Positions 42,719 to 54,555 of a DNA stretch of 64,000 nucleotides are shown piece by piece. Within the stretch, counting starts at the first letter, position 1. Every line of letters starts with the position of its first letter. The notes under the pieces are model-generated. The model was not told the origin of the DNA. It ran no database searches and saw only the letters and a list, made by a program, of their open reading frames with translations. The position numbers were made by a program, and so were the translations under genes. The DNA lies in contig OU696574.1 of assembly GCA_916048095.2 (NCBI GenBank), positions 5,011,001 through 5,075,000 on the forward strand, given 5' to 3'. This stretch comes from Sacculina carcini. Taxonomy: Eukaryota; Arthropoda; Thecostraca; Sacculinidae.

Positions 42719-43467
42719 ACAGTGAAAAACAAACACTAATAGAAAAACCAATGTTAATTACATTTACAATATTCGTAAGCTACACATACACGCTCGAAAA
42801 AAGGTTCTGGAACACGCACATACACGACGATATACTAAACACTATATAATTAAACGCTCTATTTTACTATGCGTTCTGTCCGCCACTGTGCATTTGCAAA
42901 CACTGCTGAGTAATTTAAACACTCGCTGCAATACATGTTCAGCACACAGATACGCACACCTGTACACACCAATGTGTCGTTGGTGACACGCACACACACA
43001 CATGTACGGTCTAGATCACAATAGCTTTATTATTCTAGATCACAATAGCTGGTATCTCGTTGTTTACATTAGTTTGCATATAAGCAGTAGGAGGCCAGAA
43101 CGTCGGTCTTGTGCACCCAAATTTACATTCATTACTGTTACGTATTGAAGCAGCTGTTTTTAACATTCTGGGTCGTATGCACAACTGGTAGAATGTGTTT
43201 GGAAAAAGAGATAGTTGAGATAGATTGTGAGGGGATGTACAGCTGAGAGGATGTGTTTGAGACCGACGCAATGCAATTCATCTGCAATGCAACTGTGTTT
43301 GAACTGGACGTCGATAGTTAACGCGGCACACAACTCTAAGAGGCCTGCACGACATCATGATTATAAAACTAGATCACATTGACAAACTGTTTCGGTTTGT
43401 AACCGTGCAAACTGTAACAAACTGTTTTCAACAAACTTATCACAGTAACAAACTGTTTTATTTGGTG
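42719..43467. other. E2 internal region, part 3
   Basis: Counterpart of 23517-23741 plus 26804-27503. It contains the uninterrupted sites of the 3.06-kb TIR element (near 42939) and of hAT-like copy 1 (near 43436). No gene seen. Confidence 0.75.
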
Positions 43468-43471
43468 CCGT

Positions 43472-43741
43472 TGTGACGGCCCAAGATGCGACCTGGCCCA
43501 AGATGCGACCTCGACGCTTGCGACGCGTATAAGGCATTCAATGCCTCCTAGGGTCTGTTATTATCTGTTATGAAATTGCATTTGTTGTTTGAATAGTTTC
43601 TTGCTGTCATATTCTGAGTTCACATTGATTTAATAAGTCTTATTGGGGCCTATATTTACTTGAGTGCCTATTCTGGTGTCTTATTTTCGTTGCAGTGGAA
43701 GTTGTTTGGACCAATTCCATTGTTTGTTGTGTTTTGTTGTG
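43472..43741. repeat. Ginger-A left TIR
   Basis: 270 bp. The tip is TGTGACGG, then word CCCAAGAT, GCGACCTGG, word CCCAAGAT, GCGACCT, CGACGC. It matches the reverse complement of 45633-45902 with few differences. Confidence 0.93.
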
Positions 43742-44973
43742 GGAATGGTATCTGTTCAGGAAAATAGCTGCAGACGTTGAGCTATTATCTAGGTGATATT
43801 TGTCTTTGTGAACGATTTTTGTCTTTGTGCGTATTTGTCTTTGTGTTTGTGGTGTAGTCGTATTGTAGGCCCCAAACATGAGTTTCTTGGGAATTTCGTT
43901 TTGAGCGTGTTCTCCACATGTGTTCATTGCATGCTCCATCTGTTTTCGTTTTTCCTCCTTTTCATCTCTTATGTTGTCAGTCCTGTATTTCTGACTATTT
44001 CTACGAGTTTTGTTTGGCAATTAAACCGAATAAAATCGTTGATCGGTGGTTTGTTTTTCTACGCGTGAGCATGTGCATATTTAAGAAAAACTAATCGAAG
44101 ACGAATACAAACGAATCGAACTAAACGAATCGAAGCTACCTAAACACGTTTTAAATGTATGTAGGTGTACACGTGCATTCACATAGGGGTCATTTGTAGT
44201 GACCCACAGGCTTGGTTCATCCTTAGATTCTTCTGCAATTATTTAGTTCATTGTTGACTGTCGAAGTGTCTCTTGAGTGACTGTTTTCTGAGAATGCATG
44301 GCTGATTTACAGCTCGGCTTACAATCAAAGCATCACCATTTCTTACTAAATCAAATCTAGTTCTGCCACGGGGCTAGCAGAGTGGAATGCAGATGTACAT
44401 GTCCACAATGACTACAGGTTCCCCTTCACCATGGAAAGTATTATCCGCTCAGAGGCGGGGTCTCATAGCTGCCACGCTGCTCGCTGTGACCTGCTTCTCA
44501 TGGACGAAATTCGAGCATACACATACACACACACACACATTGTGTTCAACACTAATCTGAGTAGAATCAGATTGGTTGATGCTGAACAAGTGTTATACCA
44601 ACCATGCAGTTTGAACTTGGACGCCCACTGGAGAATCTGATGTTTGATTATTGAAGAGGGCAGCGATGTTTGTAAATATACCCTCACATCCCCCAGAGTA
44701 GTGATTTAAGTTACATGAACTTCAATAGTTTTTAGTGTGCGTAGCCTACTTTGTCCACATATTGACCATATATAGATTGTTGACCATACGCATTTAAACA
44801 CATCAGTAGAGAAGGCTATGTTCGCGTGTAATTTTGCGGGGGCAAAGCCTCACGGTCCCGGCTGGCACACCGCAGGTCCGGCCGCCACACGGGTTTTCGC
44901 AGTCACAGCCAGCACAGAAATACTTTCTCGACACTCGTATCAATCACGTCACCGTTTGACCAACATAAAGCCC
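43742..44973. other. Ginger-A interior, left part
   Basis: No gene. The part 44816-44973 is closely similar to the reverse complement of 53963-54120 in Ginger-B; it has a GC-rich imperfect dyad around GGCACACCGCAGGTCCGGCC. A short TTTGTCTTTGTG repeat lies at 43799-43850. Confidence 0.7.
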
Positions 44974-44979
44974 ACCACC

Positions 44980-45317
44980 CTTTTGTGGACTCCGTGGTGC
45001 AGTTGTTAGCACACCCGCCTCACAAGCGGGAGGTCCGTGGTTCGAAACCCGGCGGAGCAGAATTTCATTGGGCGAATTCTACACTCCCACAGCCCCTGTC
45101 CACCCAGCAGAAAATGATGGTACCAGATATCAGTCATGGGTTGTGCCATGCATTCTCGGGAGGTGGCCCTCTCTAATACGTCTTACGTCCTTGTGGCGCC
45201 ATAGCGTGGAGAGGGTCGGTTATGCGGTGGCAGCGAGCTGCACGGGGCACACCTGTGTGTTCATAAGCTTCGGCTTCTTCCCGTGTAGCAGCTGTCACTT
45301 AGGCATTTAACCTATTA
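44980..45317 (+). mobile_element. tRNA-derived SINE
   Basis: 338 bp flanked by ACCACC (44974-44979, 45318-45323). Ginger-B has the empty site with a single copy (GGTGGT, 53957-53962). The head is a tRNA-Val-like segment with A and B boxes; the body of about 250 bp has CACCCAGCAGAAAATGATGG and GGAGAGGGTCGG motifs and ends without a poly(A). It is the innermost level of the nest. Confidence 0.92.
44988..45060 (+). tRNA. tRNA-Val(CAC)-like SINE head, not a functional gene
   Basis: D stem GTGC/GCAC is perfect. Anticodon stem CCCGC/GCGGG encloses CTCACAA, giving anticodon CAC. The acceptor keeps only five pairs (CTCCG/CGGAG) and the T stem has two mismatches. A box TGGTGCAGTTG and B box GGTTCGAAACC match polymerase III promoter consensus. 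The continuation into a SINE body and the broken acceptor argue against an active tRNA. Confidence 0.8.
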
Positions 45318-45323
45318 ACCACC

Positions 45324-45632
45324 AGGGAAAACAGTTTAACTCGTGCACTAACCAACAAAGTAACAAGACCAATCAAGCAATAATATATTTCGTATAGCGC
45401 ATATAACCACATATGCGAGCACAAATAATCAACGGCAAGAATAAATAGAATGGATCAAATATAGCAAACACGTATACACACACAATATACAGAAACATCA
45501 AAACCAGATCAAGCACACATGAGAAAGCTAAAAGATTGCCGAAAACAACAGGCAGCAGAAAATAAACGTGCGCTTATCAGTTTAACCACTTAATCACCTG
45601 CGGTATTAACAAACAGCGATCAGAATCAATCG
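45324..45632 (-). other. Ginger-A interior, right part with old LINE tail
   Basis: In minus sense it contains the hairpin-type LINE tail TGCTCGCATATGTGG...ATGCGCTATACGAAATATATT (45375-45425). The same fragment is at about 53868-53905 in Ginger-B, so it was acquired before the two families separated. No gene is seen. Confidence 0.7.
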
Positions 45633-45902
45633 CACAACAAAACACAACAAACAATGGAATTGGTCCAAACAACTTCCACTGCAACGAAAATAAGACACCA
45701 GAATAAGCACTCAAGTAAATATAGGCCCCAATAAGACTTATTAAATCAATGTGAACTCAGAATATGACAGCAAGAAACTATTCAAACAACAAATGCAATT
45801 TCATAACAGATAATAACAGACCCTAGGAGGCATTGAATGCCTTATACGCGTCGCAAGCGTCGAGGTCGCATCTTGGGCCAGGTCGCATCTTGGGCCGTCA
45901 CA
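45633..45902. repeat. Ginger-A right TIR
   Basis: 270 bp, inverted copy of 43472-43741. Its tip carries the same word CCCAAGAT twice (as ATCTTGGG on the plus strand). Confidence 0.93.
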
Positions 45903-45906
45903 CCGT

Positions 45907-46441
45907 GCTTCACGACCAAACAGCACTGTTATAGCAACGCTGGCTTACAAAAATGTTGATGGCTTAGACGAATATCATAATATACCGATATTTGATATTG
46001 TCTGTTTATAGATGAATATTCATTTATTTGCTCACACACACACACACACGCAGACACACACTCGTCTCTTGCCTCTTTTCGGAAGTTACAAATATTTCGC
46101 TTTTTACTGGTTACATGTAATCTACTTGCTATTGAATTACGTATTTTGTTAACTGTTGAATCAGCAGAATTGGGAATGCGAATGAACCCGTTCTTATACG
46201 TTAAATTTCTATTCACTCAGTGATACGCTTTAACAACAAAGATTTCAATTTGTTTTGCGCACACAGCCTCAATCACATATGAACACACACACACACACAC
46301 ACACAATTAAACAAACACACATACACGTTTTTATCCCTCTCTCCATTTTCAGTGATCTCTCAGAGGTAGTATACCCACTATGCACAAATATGCGCGGTGT
46401 GTGTATATATGTGTGTGCATGTGTGTGCATGTTGGATGGAT
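45907..46441. other. E2 internal region, part 4
   Basis: Counterpart of 28777-29387. It has short AC runs at 46034-46050 and 46283-46304. It ends at GGATGGATG, where the inverted right arm begins (TCTTCAAGAAC). No gene is seen. Confidence 0.75.
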
Positions 46442-47286
46442 GTCTTCAAGAACAGGTTAAAAACCAATTGCTTCAAATATTTTGCATTATATATCAATAT
46501 CTAATAAATAATCAAAATCTATCTTATCTATCTAATTTACAATATCTATATGTCCATTTATATGATCTATCTTATCTATCTAATAAATCACAACCTTCTG
46601 CACAATGTGAGACCAGCAGGCCAGCTGTCACTGGCCTTTGTGCCTGTGCCGGCGGTGTATGTTTGTGTGTATCTGTGTGTGTTTGTGCGCGTGTACGCGT
46701 GTGTAGGGGAAGACGAGGGTCGGTGTTCTGTTTGCCTGTGTGTGAGTGCATGTGGATATGTGTATATCGGTCAGCAGGTGTGGAATATCGGTCATACATG
46801 GTGAAAATAAGACCTGTTTTGAAAAGCAGAAGGGTTAGTGGCTGTCAGCCATGTTTTCCAGCCTGCCTGACTGCTTATACTTGTATACATGTGCGTGCGG
46901 TCCTTTTGGCTATACATCACGTTCTGTCTTGATGCCGAAATGCTTGCTTGCCGAAATGCCGAAGGATTCTAACGGACCTGTCAGTGACAGTGATAAATCC
47001 ACACTCACGCCGAATGTACGTGTTTGTATGTTGTTATGAATGAACGTACATGTATGTGTGTACGTTTGTTCAAGTCCACATTGTAATTATTGTACTGTCT
47101 GCAAAACCTAGAAATTGTGTAGAAATTGAACGAAATGAAAATGTAAATATTCATGTGTGTGTGCATGTATATTTGTGTGTAGTTTTGAGGTCGCTCCGCT
47201 GTTACAAAACATACAAAACACTGTTACCAAGCACACAAGCGCACAGTCTTCTCTGAGATTTCAGCAATGTGGTTGTGTGTCATTAC

Positions 47287-48529
47287 TAGGGCTGTCAAAA
47301 AAGTAACCTAAAAACCAGAAAAAAGTAACTTTATTTTCGAGAAAAAGTAACCTAAAAAAGTAACCTAAAAAAACCTGAGTTGTAATGTTATTATTACTTT
47401 TGCATCGCTTTATCACATGTTTATCACGCCTTTGCTGATTAGTGCGCTATATCAAATACACGGTTTGTTTGTTGTTTGTTTGTGAACATAAAAAGTAACC
47501 TAATAACCTATAAAAAGTAACCTAAAATAACCTTCAAAAAAGGTCAACTTCTGTTTGCAGTTCTGAAGGAAGAAAATACACCAGTCCTTCTTTTCTATCC
47601 TCTTTCCGAGTTGGTACTATTTTTCTATCCTCTCTCCGATCTGGTACCATTTTTACAACAAACCACCAAAAGTCTCTTAATATTATTTGGCTAACATCGC
47701 AAAAAGGAGCATAACCATCAAAATGCAATTTAAAGTGGAAAGCTAATACAAATGCGAAATACACTACTTGATAATGTAATTATTTTTAGTAATGGTCGCA
47801 ATAATGTTCTTTATATTCTTTCAATGGAACTTGTTATCAAATAGAACGTACTACAGCTTGCATTTTAGTGTGAGCCTAAACACTACAAGCATATGTAGCA
47901 GCCTGTGCTCACTGTCTTATAAATGTCAAACGTGGGAAAATAGCGCTATATCACGCCCTGAAAATCACGTGTTAATTCCTGTTCAAGTAAATGCGTACTG
48001 TCAAGTGCTACAGTGCAGTATCTGGTATAGAGAGCTCACACATCGTACTATACCACGCTCCATACATCTCACGACACCCTTCGGTTCGTGGACATTTCCT
48101 AAAATGGAATGACGCTATCCTGTGTACCGAAAAACGTATAAATATCGAGTAGCACAGATATTAAGGTGCATATCAATTGCTAAATCCTAACAGCAGAAAT
48201 GTTGACATTTCTTGATCTTCAGACCTAATATTCCATCTCTTTTCCTATTTTATCCTCATATATACAGTTTTTGTGCCTCTTATCTGCAAAAAGTCACCAA
48301 ACTTCGTGGTAAACTTACCTAATAACCAGAAAAGTAACAAAAGGTAACCTGACGATAAAAAAGTAACCTAAAAGCAAAAAAAGTAACCTAACGATGAAAA
48401 AGTAACTTTTGGTAACCTAATAACTTTTTAAACAATTATCGTACACAACTTTTTCATGCAGTTTTAGGTAGCTTATGAAAAAGTGACCTTTAGGTGAAAA
48501 AGTAACTTTATTAACTTTTGGCAGCCCTA
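47287..48529. mobile_element. hAT-like non-autonomous element, copy 3
   Basis: 1243 bp; TSD GTCATTAC (47279-47286, 48530-48537). The left arm has the empty site (GATTGTAATGACACAC near 38638). Very similar to copies 2 and 4, with small deletions in the sub-terminal GTAACCTAA repeats. Confidence 0.95.
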
Positions 48530-49705
48530 GTCATTACAATCTGATCTGCAATCGTGTATGTCGCAGCATATAGTCGGTCCAGAAAATTGGTCCAGTGAAG
48601 CTCGTGAGACCAACGCCACAAAAGTTCAACTACATGACACGGTGTGTAGAGCCAATGTGAAAAACAAACACTGATAGGAAAATCAATATGAATTTCATTT
48701 ACAATATTGGTAAACTACACGTACACACTAGAAAAACGCTTCTGGAATACGCACATGTGCTCGACGATGTACTTGATTAAACTCTTCGTTTCGCTACGCA
48801 CTCTGCCCGCCACTAAAGAATATAATATGTAACAATGTATTGGTTAGAAGACATGTAAGAACAGAGACGACGATTACAAATGATTATAACAAAAATCAGG
48901 TCCACCAAATGCTCATAACGCAGGATATAATAATGTTACCCTGAATGTCTTATACATATCACAGCCAGCCAATATATGCACAATACAAGCATGTCATAAG
49001 ACCACGAAACAACAGTAACAACGTAGCATATTATACAAGCGCGCAATGAGTGGACAAAGCACACAAACAAAAACAGTCATAGTGCAATAAACACTGACAC
49101 ATGACACTATATGATAACATGAAGCAACATGAGAAACAGAGAAAAAGACACAACAATAAACACATATTGAGAGATAAAGTAGAACCGGTAAACAGTTGAG
49201 AAAATTCAGCACTGTTTGCAAAAAGTTCACAAACATTTATATTGAATTTCAAGCGAAATATACCACTCGGGCGGATATAGGCAAAATTAAGTTAGGAAGA
49301 AGTGGTGTTTTTGAAGTTTTGTGTGGAGCTGATAAAAATCGCACAGACAAGGCGAGGTAAGAACGAACGAGGTAAGAAAAAACGCAAAAACGAAAATTCG
49401 ATGCAAAAAATATAATGCAATAAAGTGCTAATTTGAGACGAATTAATGTCTATAACCGAGCCAAGAGATAATAGTGCAAGAACACTGGTGATATGAAACA
49501 TGACTTGAATAATGAAGCAAAAACAGTATGAGCGAAGCTGCGATCTCGTAACACTACTGCATAACAATACACGATCCACTGAATCAATCACACACACACA
49601 CACACACACACACACCGTCACCAAACACTACAGCACATGCACGCAAGCCAACACACGAGAAAACAATTGAAACGTGGACGTGATAACTGAACAATTAGTA
49701 ATCAC

Positions 49706-50970
49706 TAGGGCTGCCAAAAGTTAATAAAGTTACTTTTTCACCTAAAGGTCACTTTTTCATAAGCTACCTAAAACTGCATGAAAAAGTTGTGTACGATAAT
49801 TATTTAAAAAGTTATTAGGTTACCAAAAGTTACTTTTTCATCGTTAGGTTACTTTTTTTGCTTTTAGGTTACTTTTTTATCGTCAGGTTACCTTTTGTTA
49901 CTTTTCTGGTTATTAGGTAAGTTTACCACGAAGTTTGGTGACTTTTTGCAGATAAGAGGCACAAAAACTGTATATATGAGGATAAAATAGGAAAAGAGAT
50001 GGAATATAAGGTCTGAAGATCAAGAAATGTCAAAGTTGCTGCTGTTAGGATTTAGCAATTGATATGCACCTTAATATCTGTACTACTCGATATTTATACG
50101 TTTTTCGGTACACAGGATAGCGTCATTCCATTTTAGGAAATGTCCACGAACCGAAGGGTGTCGTGAGATGTATGGAGCGTGGTATAGTACGATGTGTGAG
50201 CTCTCTATACCAGATACTGCACTGTAGCACTTGACAGTACGCATTTACTTGAACAGGAATTAACACGTGATTTTCAGGGCGTGATATAGCGCCATTTTCC
50301 CACGTTTGACATTTATAACACAGTGAGCACAGGCTGCTACATATGCTTGTAGTGTTTAGGCTCACACTAAAATGCAAGCTGTAGTACGTTCTATTTGATA
50401 ACAAGTTTCATTGAAAGAATATAAAGAACATTATTGCGACCATTACTAAAAATAATTACATTAGCAAGTAGTGTATTTCGCATTTGTATTAGCTTTCCAC
50501 TTTAAATTGCATTTTGATGGGTATGCTCCTTTTTGCGATGTTAGCCAAATAATATTAAGAGACTTTTGGTGGTTTGTTGTAAAAATGGTACCAGATCGGA
50601 GAGAGGATAGAAAAATAGTACCAACTCGGAAAGAGGATAGAAAAGAAGGACTGGTGTATTTTCTTCCTTCAGAACTGCAAACAGAAGTTGACCTTTTTTG
50701 AAGGTTATTTTTACGAAGGTTAGGTTATTTTAGGTTACTTTTTATAGGTTATTAGGTTACTTTTTATGTTCACAAACAAGCAACAAACAAACCGTGTATT
50801 TGATATAGCGCACTAATCAGCAAAGGCGTGATAAACATGTGATAAAGCGATGCAAAAGTAATAATAACATTACAACTCATAGGTTATTTTAGGTTACTTT
50901 TTTAGGTTACTTTTTCTCGAAAATAAAGTTACTTTTTTCTGGTTTTTAGGTTACTTTTTTGACAGCCCTA
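49706..50970. mobile_element. hAT-like non-autonomous element, copy 4
   Basis: 1265 bp; TSD GTAATCAC (49698-49705, 50971-50978). The left arm has the empty site (GGTGATTACTAATTG near 37478). It has the same length as copy 2 and appears almost identical to its reverse complement. Confidence 0.95.
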
Positions 50971-51308
50971 GTAATCACCGTCGTCGTCGGCTGAACACGC
51001 ATGCAGTGAGAATGCATGCCAGTTGCCCTGCCACATCCAAAAACCAGACACTACAGACAGCACGATACAAGACCGTTCTTAATCTCGATGTGGGCGACGA
51101 GATGATCAATCCTCCACCCAGCCTCGATCAAGTACTGTGATGAGCCCCGAGACTGCATGCACAGCGCGCCGGCGACTCAACTGAAAAACAAAACAAAACA
51201 CGGCATGCGATCAGGTTACATATCAACACCAGCATACATAACACGACAAATACTGTCTATTAATGTGACAAATAAGCACCTCAGGATCACAATGAATCAG
51301 GTAGCTGA

Positions 51309-53222
51309 AAATTGATTATAGAGAGTATTGGTAAAGCAGTCAATTCAGACCATACTTAATACCAATATATCTCATAATCAAGGTTAAAAGGAAACATGAT
51401 TATAGAGACTCTTGATAAAGCAGTCAATTCAGACCATACTTAATACCAATATATCTCATAATCAAAAATGAAAAGGAAACATGATTATAGAGACTCTTGA
51501 TAAAGCAGTCAATTCAGACCATACTTAATACCAATATATCTCATAATCAAGGTGAAAAGGAAACATGATTATAGAGAGTATTGATAAAGCAGTCAATTCA
51601 GACCATACTTAATACCAATATATCTCATAATCAAGGTGAAAAGGAAACATGATTATAGAGACTCTTGATAAAGCAGTCAATTCAGACCATACTTAATACC
51701 AATATATCTCATAATCAAGGTGAAAAGGAAACATGATTATAGAGACTCTTGATAAAGCAGTCAATTCAGACCATACTTAATACCAATATATCTCATAATC
51801 AAGGTGAAAAGGAAACATGATTATAGAGAGTATTGATAAAGCAGTCAATTCAGACCATACTTAATACCAATATATCTCATAATCAAGGTGAAAAGGAAAC
51901 ATGATTATAGAGAGTATTGATAAAGCAGTCAATTCAGACCATACTTAATACCAATATATCTCATAATCAAAATGAAAAGGAAACATGATTATAGAGAGTA
52001 TTGGTAAAACAGTCAATTCAGACCATACTTAATACCAATATATCTCATAATCAAGGTGAAAAGGAAACATGATTATAGAGTCTTGGTAAAGCAGTCAATT
52101 CAGACCATACTTAATACCAATATATTTCATAATCAAGGTTAAAAGGAAACATGATTATAGAGACTCTTGATAAAGCAGTCAATTCAGACCATACTTAATA
52201 CCAATATATCTCATAATCAAGGTGAAAAGGGAACATGATTATAGAGAGTATTGATAAAGCAGTCAATTCAGACCATACTTAATACCAATATATCTCATAA
52301 TCAAGGTGAAAAGGAAACATGATTATAGAGAGTCTTGGTAAAGCAGTCAATTCAGACCATACTTAATACCAATATATCTCATAATCAAGGTGAAAAGGAA
52401 ACATGATTATAGAGAGTATTGATAAAGCAGTCAATTCAGACCATACTTAATACCAATATATCTCATAATCAAAAATGAAAGGGAAACATGATTATAGAGA
52501 CTCTTGGTAAAGCAGTCAATTCAGACCATACTTAATACCAATATATCTCATAATCAAGGTGAAAAAGGAAACATGATTATAGAGACTCTTGATAAAGCAG
52601 TCAATTCAGACCATACTTAATACCAATATATCTCATAATCAAGGTGAAAAGGAAACATTATTATAGAGACTCTTGATAAAGCAGTCAATTCAGACCATAC
52701 TTAATACCAATATATCTCATAATCAAAAATGAAAAGGAAACATGATTATAGAGACTCTTGATAAAGCAGTCAATTCAGACCATACTTAATACCAATATAT
52801 CTCATAATCAAGGTGAAAAGAAAACATGATTATAGAGACTCTTGGTAAAGCAGTCAATTCAGACCATACTTAATACCAATATATCTCATAATCAAGGTGA
52901 AAAGGAAACATGATTATAGAGACTCTTGATAAAGCAGTCAATTCAGACCATACTTAATACCAATATATCTCATAATCAAGGTGAAAAGGAAACATGATTA
53001 TAGAGAGTATTGATAAAGCAGTCAATTCAGACCATACTTAATACCAATATATCTCATAATCAAAAATTAAAAGGAAACATGATTATAGAGACTCTTGGTA
53101 AAGCAGTCAATTCAGACCATACTTAATACCAATATATCTCACAATCAAAAATGAAAAGGAAACATGATTATAGAGAGTACTGATATAGCAGTCAATTCAG
53201 ACCATACTTAATACCAATATAA
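51309..53222. repeat. E2 right satellite array (inverted)
   Basis: About 22-23 units of the 84-85 bp satellite in the opposite orientation, spanning 1.91 kb, the same length as the left array within a few bases. The order of unit variants is not the exact mirror of the left array, and one unit near 52078 is two bases short (GAGTC instead of GAGAGTC). Confidence 0.95.
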
Positions 53223-53521
53223 TACTAGTAAGAAAGATAACCACGTACCATCAAAATGACCACTGCAGAACACACGCCAAAGACCGAGAACGAACACAAA
53301 CGACGCGCACCAAAGATACACTGTCGAGTATGAGTGGTCAACCGGGAAATCTGGTGATAAACCAAGGTGTCGAACGAAGTGGCTTACAATTTCTCTATGG
53401 CTTGCTGGCATCACTGCTAGACCTAAATACGTCACTCGTTCGGAAGTCGATGACGTAACAGGTATGTACAGTGCAAAACAGCGTCGCGTGAAGTGGATGT
53501 CGCACCAAAGGTACTAGACTC
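53223..53521. repeat. E2 right arm tip
   Basis: Inverted copy of 34932-35231, ending GGTACTAGACTC at 53521 and followed by the 9-bp duplication GACCGCAGC. Confidence 0.93.
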
Positions 53522-53530
53522 GACCGCAGC

Positions 53531-53598
53531 TCACACACTCTCGATGAGGGATGCCAATTGAGACCAATCTGGGTCACAAATTGTTGCCACTCACTATA
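53531..53598 (-). repeat. Gypsy-3 5' LTR, outer 68 bp
   Basis: It matches 29946-30013 of the 3' LTR and completes the 374-bp LTR that E2 interrupts. It is followed by GTTG, the gypsy-3 target duplication. Confidence 0.92.
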
Positions 53599-53602
53599 GT
53601 TG

Positions 53603-54555
53603 CAGTGGAAGTTGTATTGACCAATTACATTGTTGTGTTTTGTTGTGGGAATGGCTTTGATAGCTGTTTGGTTTGTTAATACCACAGGTGATTAATTGGT
53701 TAAACTGATAAAAGCACGTTTATTTTCTGCTGCCTGTTGTTTTCAGCAATCTTTTAGCTTTCTCTTGTGTGCATCTGGTTTTGATGTTACTGTATATTGT
53801 GTGTATACGTGTTTGCTTCATTGGATCCATTTTATTTATTCTTGCCGTTGATTATTTGTGCTCGCATATGTGGTTATATGCGCTAAACGAAATATATTTA
53901 TGCTCGATTGGTATTGTTGCTTTGTTAGTTAGTACACGAGTTAAACTGTTTTCCCTGGTGGTGGGCTTCATGTTGGTCAAACGGTGACGTGATTGATACG
54001 AGTGTCGAGAAAGTATTTCTGTACTGGTCGTGACTGCGAAAACCCGTGTGGTGGCCGGACCTGCGGTGTGCCAGCCGGGGCTATGAGGCTTTGCCCCCGC
54101 AAAATTACACGCGAACATAGCCTTCTTTACTGATGTGTTTAAATGCGTATATATCATGTATCGTATCGTATGGTCATGAACCAAGCCTGTGGTTCACTAC
54201 AAATGACTCCTATGTGAATGCGCGTGTACACCTACACACATTTAAAACGTGTGTAGGCAGCTTCGATTGGTACAGTCACCAATCGAAAAATGGGCCTCGA
54301 AGCGTTCTCCCTTAATATGCACATGCTCACGCGTAGAAAAACAAACCACCAATCAACGATTTTATTCGATTTAATTGCCAACAAAACTCGTAAAAATAGT
54401 AAGAAATACAGGGCTGACAACATAATAGATGAAAAGGAGGAAAAACGAAAACAGATGGAGCATGCAATGAACACATGTAGAAAAGACGCTCAGAACGAAA
54501 TCCCCAGAAAACTCATGTTCGGGACCTACAATACGACTACACCACAAACACAGTA
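53603..54555. other. Ginger-B interior
   Basis: It resumes the Ginger-B TIR (GCAGTGGAAGTTG) and continues with sequence homologous to Ginger-A in reverse order, including the uninterrupted SINE site (53957-53962) and the old LINE tail (53868-53905). No gene is seen. Confidence 0.8.

Larger units (their letters stand above)
43472..45902. mobile_element. Ginger-A: complete Ginger1-like DNA transposon
   Basis: 2431 bp with 270-bp TIRs and ends TGTGACGG...CCGTCACA. The target duplication is CCGT (43468-43471, 45903-45906), and E1 has the empty site with one CCGT at 28773-28776. TGT...ACA ends, CCGT duplication and TIR length agree with the described Ginger1 group, whose transposases resemble gypsy integrase. 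This copy encodes no transposase. Without the nested SINE it is 2.09 kb. Its interior is shared with Ginger-B. Confidence 0.9.
46442..51308. repeat. E2 right arm, unique part (inverted)
   Basis: Reverse complement of 37147-39769 with two hAT-like insertions (47287-48529, 49706-50970). Relative to the left arm it lacks about 340 bp corresponding to 39303-39640 and has a short replacement near 46590-46625. No gene. Net length without insertions is about 2.4 kb. Confidence 0.85.
34932..53521. mobile_element. E2: complete giant foldback-like transposon
   Basis: 18.6 kb with ends GAGTCTAGTACC and GGTACTAGACTC, and target duplication GACCGCAGC (34923-34931, 53522-53530) in the gypsy-3 LTR; the other LTR shows the empty site (29936-29944). 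The left arm is about 34932-39769 and the inverted right arm about 46442-53521. Each arm has a tip of about 300 bp, a satellite of 22-23 units of 84-85 bp and about 2.5 kb of unique sequence. The interior (39770-46441) is unique. No transposase is encoded. The 9-bp duplication with tandem-repeat arms resembles foldback/MULE-type elements (inference). Confidence 0.92.
29640..53598 (-). mobile_element. Gypsy-3: Ty3/gypsy element with E2 in its 5' LTR
   Basis: The left (3') LTR is 29640-30013, 374 bp. The right (5') LTR is 34626-34931 plus 53531-53598, together also 374 bp, because E2 is inserted in it. The target duplication is GTTG (29636-29639, 53599-53602), and Ginger-A shows the uninterrupted site TTCGTTGCAGTGG. 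Gag and Pol are open. In sense the LTR starts TATAGTGAG and ends GCGTTACA, so it lacks the usual TG start. The element is GC-rich compared with its surroundings. Confidence 0.93.

Noticed and set aside
44988..45060. A functional tRNA-Val gene
   Set aside because: The acceptor stem has only five pairs, the T stem has two mismatches, and the sequence continues in a SINE body flanked by a target duplication.
34932..53521. The inverted arms as a pure assembly artefact (false inverted duplication)
   Set aside because: The arms differ by two hAT insertions, a 340-bp deletion and scattered substitutions, and the 9-bp duplication fits the gypsy-3 LTR exactly. Long reads should still confirm it.
34932..53521. 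E as a Helitron, because CTAG occurs near the tip
   Set aside because: Helitrons make no target duplication and have no long inverted arms; no 3' hairpin is seen before CTAG.
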